Positions 52,693 to 55,543 of a DNA stretch of 55,543 nucleotides are shown here, in pieces; position 1 is the first letter of the stretch; each line of letters opens with the position of its first letter. The stretch spans positions 1 to 55,543 of the forward strand of contig CAAHEN010000172.1 of assembly GCA_900772575.1 (NCBI GenBank), given 5' to 3'. The notes under the pieces were generated by a model. It was not told where the DNA came from. It did not search any database and worked only from the letters and a program-made list of their open reading frames with translations. This stretch comes from Bacteroidaceae bacterium (lineage in GTDB: Bacteria > Bacteroidota > Bacteroidia > Bacteroidales > Bacteroidaceae). The position numbers and the translations under genes are program-made.

Positions 52693-53460
52693 ATGAACAA
52701 ATCTCTCTACGGCCTGATCGGCTATCCACTCGGCCATTCATTTTCGGCAGCCTTCTTCAAGGATAAGTTTGAACGCGAGTCCATCGCTGCCGAATACCGC
52801 AATTTCCCACTGGCCACCATCAAGGAACTGCCGCAATTGCTTGCCGCCGAACCGGCATTGCGCGGCTTCAATGTAACGATACCCTACAAGCAGGCCATCC
52901 TGCCCTATCTGGCAAAATGCTCGGACGAGGCTGCACAAATCGGTGCCGTCAACACGGTGCGCGTGAAGCGGCAGCTTGATGGGAGTGTATGTTTGGAAGG
53001 GTTCAATACTGACGTCATCGGGTTCCGAGAGTCAATTCGCCCGTTGCTGCAAGCCAATCACCAACAGGCTCTCATTCTTGGCACAGGCGGTGCTTCAAAG
53101 GCCGTGGCTTACGGCTTGACACAGTTAGGGCTTGAATACAGATATGTCAGCAGGACACCTGCGCCCGACCGCCTCACTTATGCCGATGTCACGCCAGAAC
53201 TCTTACGGCACTACACGATCATCGTCAACACGACACCGCTGGGCATGTATCCCAATGTGGAGACCTGTCCGTACATCCCCTATGAGGCGCTGACACCATC
53301 ACACCTGCTTTATGACTTGGTCTACAATCCCGAAATCACAACTTTTCTCCGTCGTGGAGCCGAACGGGGTGCAGCAACCCAAAACGGGTTGGAAATGCTC
53401 CATATACAAGCCGTCGAGGCTTGGAAAATCTATGGCGAAAGCACTGCTTCTATTGTGTGA
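52693..53460 (+). CDS. aroE: Shikimate dehydrogenase
   Basis: Reduces 3-dehydroshikimate with NADPH in aromatic amino acid synthesis. 255 residues: GYPLGHSFSAAFF (substrate Ser pair), RGFNVTIPYKQAILPYL with catalytic Lys, GAVNTVRV, FNTDVIGF (Asp), NADP site ALILGTGGASKAVAYGL, VNTTPLGMYPN and GLEMLHIQAVEAWKIY. Standard length and order. Confidence 0.95.
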   Translation: MNKSLYGLIGYPLGHSFSAAFFKDKFERESIAAEYRNFPLATIKELPQLLAAEPALRGFNVTIPYKQAILPYLAKCSDEAAQIGAVNTVRVKRQLDGSVCLEGFNTDVIGFRESIRPLLQANHQQALILGTGGASKAVAYGLTQLGLEYRYVSRTPAPDRLTYADVTPELLRHYTIIVNTTPLGMYPNVETCPYIPYEALTPSHLLYDLVYNPEITTFLRRGAERGAATQNGLEMLHIQAVEAWKIYGESTASIV

Positions 53461-53477
53461 AACCCAACTTGCACAAA

Positions 53478-54422
53478 ATGATCCTGCACCTAAGCCCCAC
53501 TGCAATGACAGCCCTATTATGCCGACTGGTTTTCCTACTGGCTACAACTGTGCCGCTAGGAAGCGCCGCTGCCGGTTGGACACCCGAAACGCTTCCTATG
53601 GTTCATTTGGAGGATGCACGCCGCTACGTCTGCAATCCAGATGGCGTACTCTCTTCCACCGCTGTGTCACGCACCGACTCACTGCTGATGCACTTGGAAC
53701 GCGACAAGGGAGTTGAGGCTGTTGTTGTCGTCGTCAACCATATTGAGGGCGACGACCCGTACGCCTTTGGCATGGCCCTCAGCCGCAAATATGGCATCGG
53801 GAGCAAGACACAGAACAGTGGTTTGATCGTCATCCTCGCTGTGGCAGACCGCAGCTATCAGATATTGACAGGCAGTGGGCTGGAGGCCACTCTCCCCGAC
53901 GCCATCTGTCGTCGTGTACAAAACCGGATCATGGTACCAGCACTGAAGCGCGGAGACTGGAATGGCGCCATTGTCAATACAATCATAGCGCTCGACCGTT
54001 ATATCCGCAATGATGATGAATTGACTGCGGACGCGGATAGCGGTAGCGGGCTGAACGACCGCATCATCGGCTTGATATTGGCCGCCGCAGTACTGGTTTT
54101 CATCATGTGCATTTATTTCTTTACACAACGCCGCCGCTGCCCGCAGTGCGGCAAGCGTACCATGCGCATCACCGACAGCCGGCGTATCAGAACTGGTACT
54201 GGCTATAAAGTTCGACGCAAATGGCGCTGTTCGTCATGCGGCTACACCGAGACGACCGATCACGATGACCGATCAGGCGGTTTGCACGCCGGTCCGTGGC
54301 TTCCCCCCTTCATCCTAGGTGGCGGACGTGGACTTGGACTTGGCCGTGGAACTGGAGGTTTCGGCGGCGGCAGTTTTGGTGGCGGCAGTTTTGGTGGCGG
54401 TGGCAGTGGCGGTCGCTTCTGA
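53478..54422 (+). CDS. TPM-domain membrane protein (YgcG-like) with zinc ribbon and glycine-rich tail
   Basis: 314 residues from ATG at 53478, giving a signal peptide; an upstream frame to 53421 overlaps aroE and is less likely. Periplasmic TPM domain (about 40-180) with HLERDKGVEAVVVVV, YGIGSKTQNSGLIVILAVADR; one membrane helix (near 195-215, IIGLILAAAVLVFIMCIYFF); then cytoplasmic zinc ribbon CPQCGKRTM/CSSCGYTE; and a tail GFGGGSFGGGSFGGGGSGG. Pairs with lemA, 50 bases downstream, as is usual for YgcG-LemA. Confidence 0.85.
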   Translation: MILHLSPTAMTALLCRLVFLLATTVPLGSAAAGWTPETLPMVHLEDARRYVCNPDGVLSSTAVSRTDSLLMHLERDKGVEAVVVVVNHIEGDDPYAFGMALSRKYGIGSKTQNSGLIVILAVADRSYQILTGSGLEATLPDAICRRVQNRIMVPALKRGDWNGAIVNTIIALDRYIRNDDELTADADSGSGLNDRIIGLILAAAVLVFIMCIYFFTQRRRCPQCGKRTMRITDSRRIRTGTGYKVRRKWRCSSCGYTETTDHDDRSGGLHAGPWLPPFILGGGRGLGLGRGTGGFGGGSFGGGSFGGGGSGGRF

Positions 54423-54472
54423 CTATTCGCTTGCCAGTACCGTTAGAATACCCAATAAAACTTCACTCCTAT

Positions 54473-55072
54473 ATGTCAAAAGTTTCAACATCAACCATTG
54501 TGCTGACTACCGTCGGCATATTAGTTCTCTGCCTGTTACTTGGTGGATTTTCGTCTTACAACGGCCTCGTCAGCAAAGAAGAGGATGTCGCTGAGAAATG
54601 GGCCAATGTGCAGACACAGTATCAGCGCCGCGCTGACCTTGTACCTAATCTTGTCAGCACCGTCAAGGGGTATGCCAAGCATGAACAAGAGACACTGGAA
54701 AGTGTCGTGGCTGCGCGGGCCAAAGCCACACAGCTGACAATCGACGCAGAAAACCTGACACCTGAAAACCTACGGCGCCTACAAGCCGCACAAGGTGAGC
54801 TCTCGACCGCACTGGGCAAGCTACTGGCCATTCAGGAGCAGTACCCACAGCTACGCGCCAATGAGAACTTCTCAGAGCTGCAGGCTCAGCTGGAGGGCAC
54901 TGAGAACCGTATCGGTGAAAGTCGCCGTCGCTACAATGAGTCAGTCCGTGTCTACAACACGAGCGTGCGCCGTTTCCCCACCAATATCGTGGCTGGCATC
55001 TTTGGCTTCGAAAAGAAAGCGCCTTTTGAGGCCGACCAAGCAGCTGCCAGCGCACCGAAGGTTAGCTTCTAA
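54473..55072 (+). CDS. lemA: LemA family membrane protein
   Basis: 199 residues from MSKVSTSTIVLTTVG (54473); an upstream frame overlaps the TPM gene. One N-terminal membrane helix (about 7-28) then an all-helical periplasmic or cytoplasmic domain with YNGLVSKEEDVAEKWANVQTQYQRRADLVPNLV and GTENRIGESRRRYNESVRVYNTSVRRFPTNIVAG, the LemA signature. Function undefined; linked to membrane stress proteins. Confidence 0.93.
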   Translation: MSKVSTSTIVLTTVGILVLCLLLGGFSSYNGLVSKEEDVAEKWANVQTQYQRRADLVPNLVSTVKGYAKHEQETLESVVAARAKATQLTIDAENLTPENLRRLQAAQGELSTALGKLLAIQEQYPQLRANENFSELQAQLEGTENRIGESRRRYNESVRVYNTSVRRFPTNIVAGIFGFEKKAPFEADQAAASAPKVSF

Positions 55073-55168
55073 GCCCGCACAAGGTGCTCTGACGGGCGCA
55101 CCGAAGATGCGCAACAGTGGCTTCTATGTGCTCTATGCCTAGTGCATAATGAGGAAGGCCGTCTATCA

Positions 55169-55483
55169 TCATGCAACAGCAGCAAGAAACGAGAGGGAGC
55201 CGCATAAGCCTTCCTCTCGTTCCTTATAGAATACGGTACCCCAAACTGAAATCAAAAAGTCTGCGCAGCACTGGGTTCTGCGGTCCGTGGCTCCTAGCCT
55301 GAGGTCTATACCCAATGGGCACACTTGTAAAAGAGGCGATGTCCATACCGAAAACAGTTGCAGCCTCAGGCAAGAACTCTCAGTATTGAACGGCTGCCTC
55401 CAACCATCATGTTTTTGTGAAGTGTCCAAATAGAAACGCAACGTTTTCATGGTGTGGCGCACGCCCAAGACTATGAAAAACAC
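55169..55483 (-). other. Repeat-borne open frame of doubtful coding status
   Basis: Minus-strand frame of 104 codons; its start lies inside the terminal repeat (MKTLRFYLDTSQKHDGWRQP) and a related start MKTSRFYLDTSG occurs in the other copy but with a different continuation. This probably reflects repeat structure rather than a gene. The gap 55073-55543 holds this, a hairpin (55188-55221) and the repeat. Confidence 0.2.
55188..55221 (+). terminator. Hairpin downstream of lemA
   Basis: Arms 55188-55198 and 55211-55221 pair over 11 bases with one mismatch and a 12-base loop, 116 bases past the lemA stop. No T-run of note. Confidence 0.4.
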
Positions 55484-55543
55484 TGCGGGGGATGCCTAAC
55501 GGCGGGGGCGCAAAGCCCCCAAGAGTGTCTGACAGCAATGCAA
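55418..55543 (-). repeat. ~126-bp repeat, right copy (inverted to 51711-51837)
   Basis: Reverse complement aligns with 51711-51837 along its whole length. It reaches the window end, so the real extent may be longer. The two copies flank menG, aroE, the TPM gene and lemA. Confidence 0.75.

Noticed and set aside
1..55543. CRISPR array
   Set aside because: No set of regularly spaced short repeats was found; the repeats present are isolated pairs.

Overview
The window is chromosomal DNA of a Bacteroidales bacterium, probably Prevotellaceae-like. The evidence is the short MRQLKI-type primary sigma factor, Bacteroidetes -33/-7 promoters (TTG, 19-21 bases, TAnnTTTG) in front of many genes, the atpD-atpC-(membrane gene)-atpB-E-F-H-A-G order, a fused NfnA/NfnB-type oxidoreductase, DUF3127 and DUF4369 proteins, and few Shine-Dalgarno sites.

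Layout. 1-4.5 kb: 3' end of a PiT-type phosphate transporter, a dispersed non-coding repeat, mtgA, a DUF3127 protein, a DUF4369 lipoprotein, a small membrane protein and a DivIC/FtsB-like division protein. 4.7-7.5 kb: rpoD and pyrK-pyrD. 7.6-14.9 kb: a complete F1Fo ATP synthase operon on the minus strand. 15.2-22.5 kb, minus strand: pfkA, nhaD, tRNA-Gly(CCC), the Nfn-like fusion, a secreted alpha/beta hydrolase and a lipoprotein. 22.7-24.5 kb: rpsA. 24.5-35.7 kb: an accessory island. 35.8-42.3 kb, minus strand: metA, an M13 peptidase, an ABC-F ATPase and proS. 42.4-51.2 kb, plus strand: an OmpA-like lipoprotein, an orphan HprK-like kinase / S24-S26 peptidase / PqqD cluster, a HAD phosphatase, panB, a GH77 glucanotransferase and a secreted glycoside hydrolase. 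51.9-55.1 kb: menG, aroE, a TPM-domain protein and lemA, between two inverted copies of a ~126-bp repeat.

The most notable system is at 26.6-35.1 kb. A PLD-nuclease/SNF2-helicase gene is followed by an Eco57I-like DNA methyltransferase whose C-terminal specificity domain faces, tail to tail, a second and different specificity domain on the opposite strand. Both specificity segments begin with the same 39-bp sequence in inverted orientation (32672-32710 and 34401-34439), in the same reading frame. A Hin/Mpi-type serine invertase gene directly abuts the silent cassette. Inversion of the ~1.77-kb segment would replace about 285 C-terminal residues of the methyltransferase in frame. This predicts a reversible switch of DNA specificity in a helicase-coupled restriction-modification or defence system. 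The island starts with a decayed ISAon1-like transposase and an AlbA_2-domain gene fragment, and a 37-bp direct repeat lies near each end.

Two ~300-bp copies of another non-coding repeat (about 1050-1350 plus and 35440-35750 minus) each combine a perfect -33/-7 promoter with an immediate terminator-like hairpin and a conserved tail. All functional statements come from reading the sequence; no database search was run.
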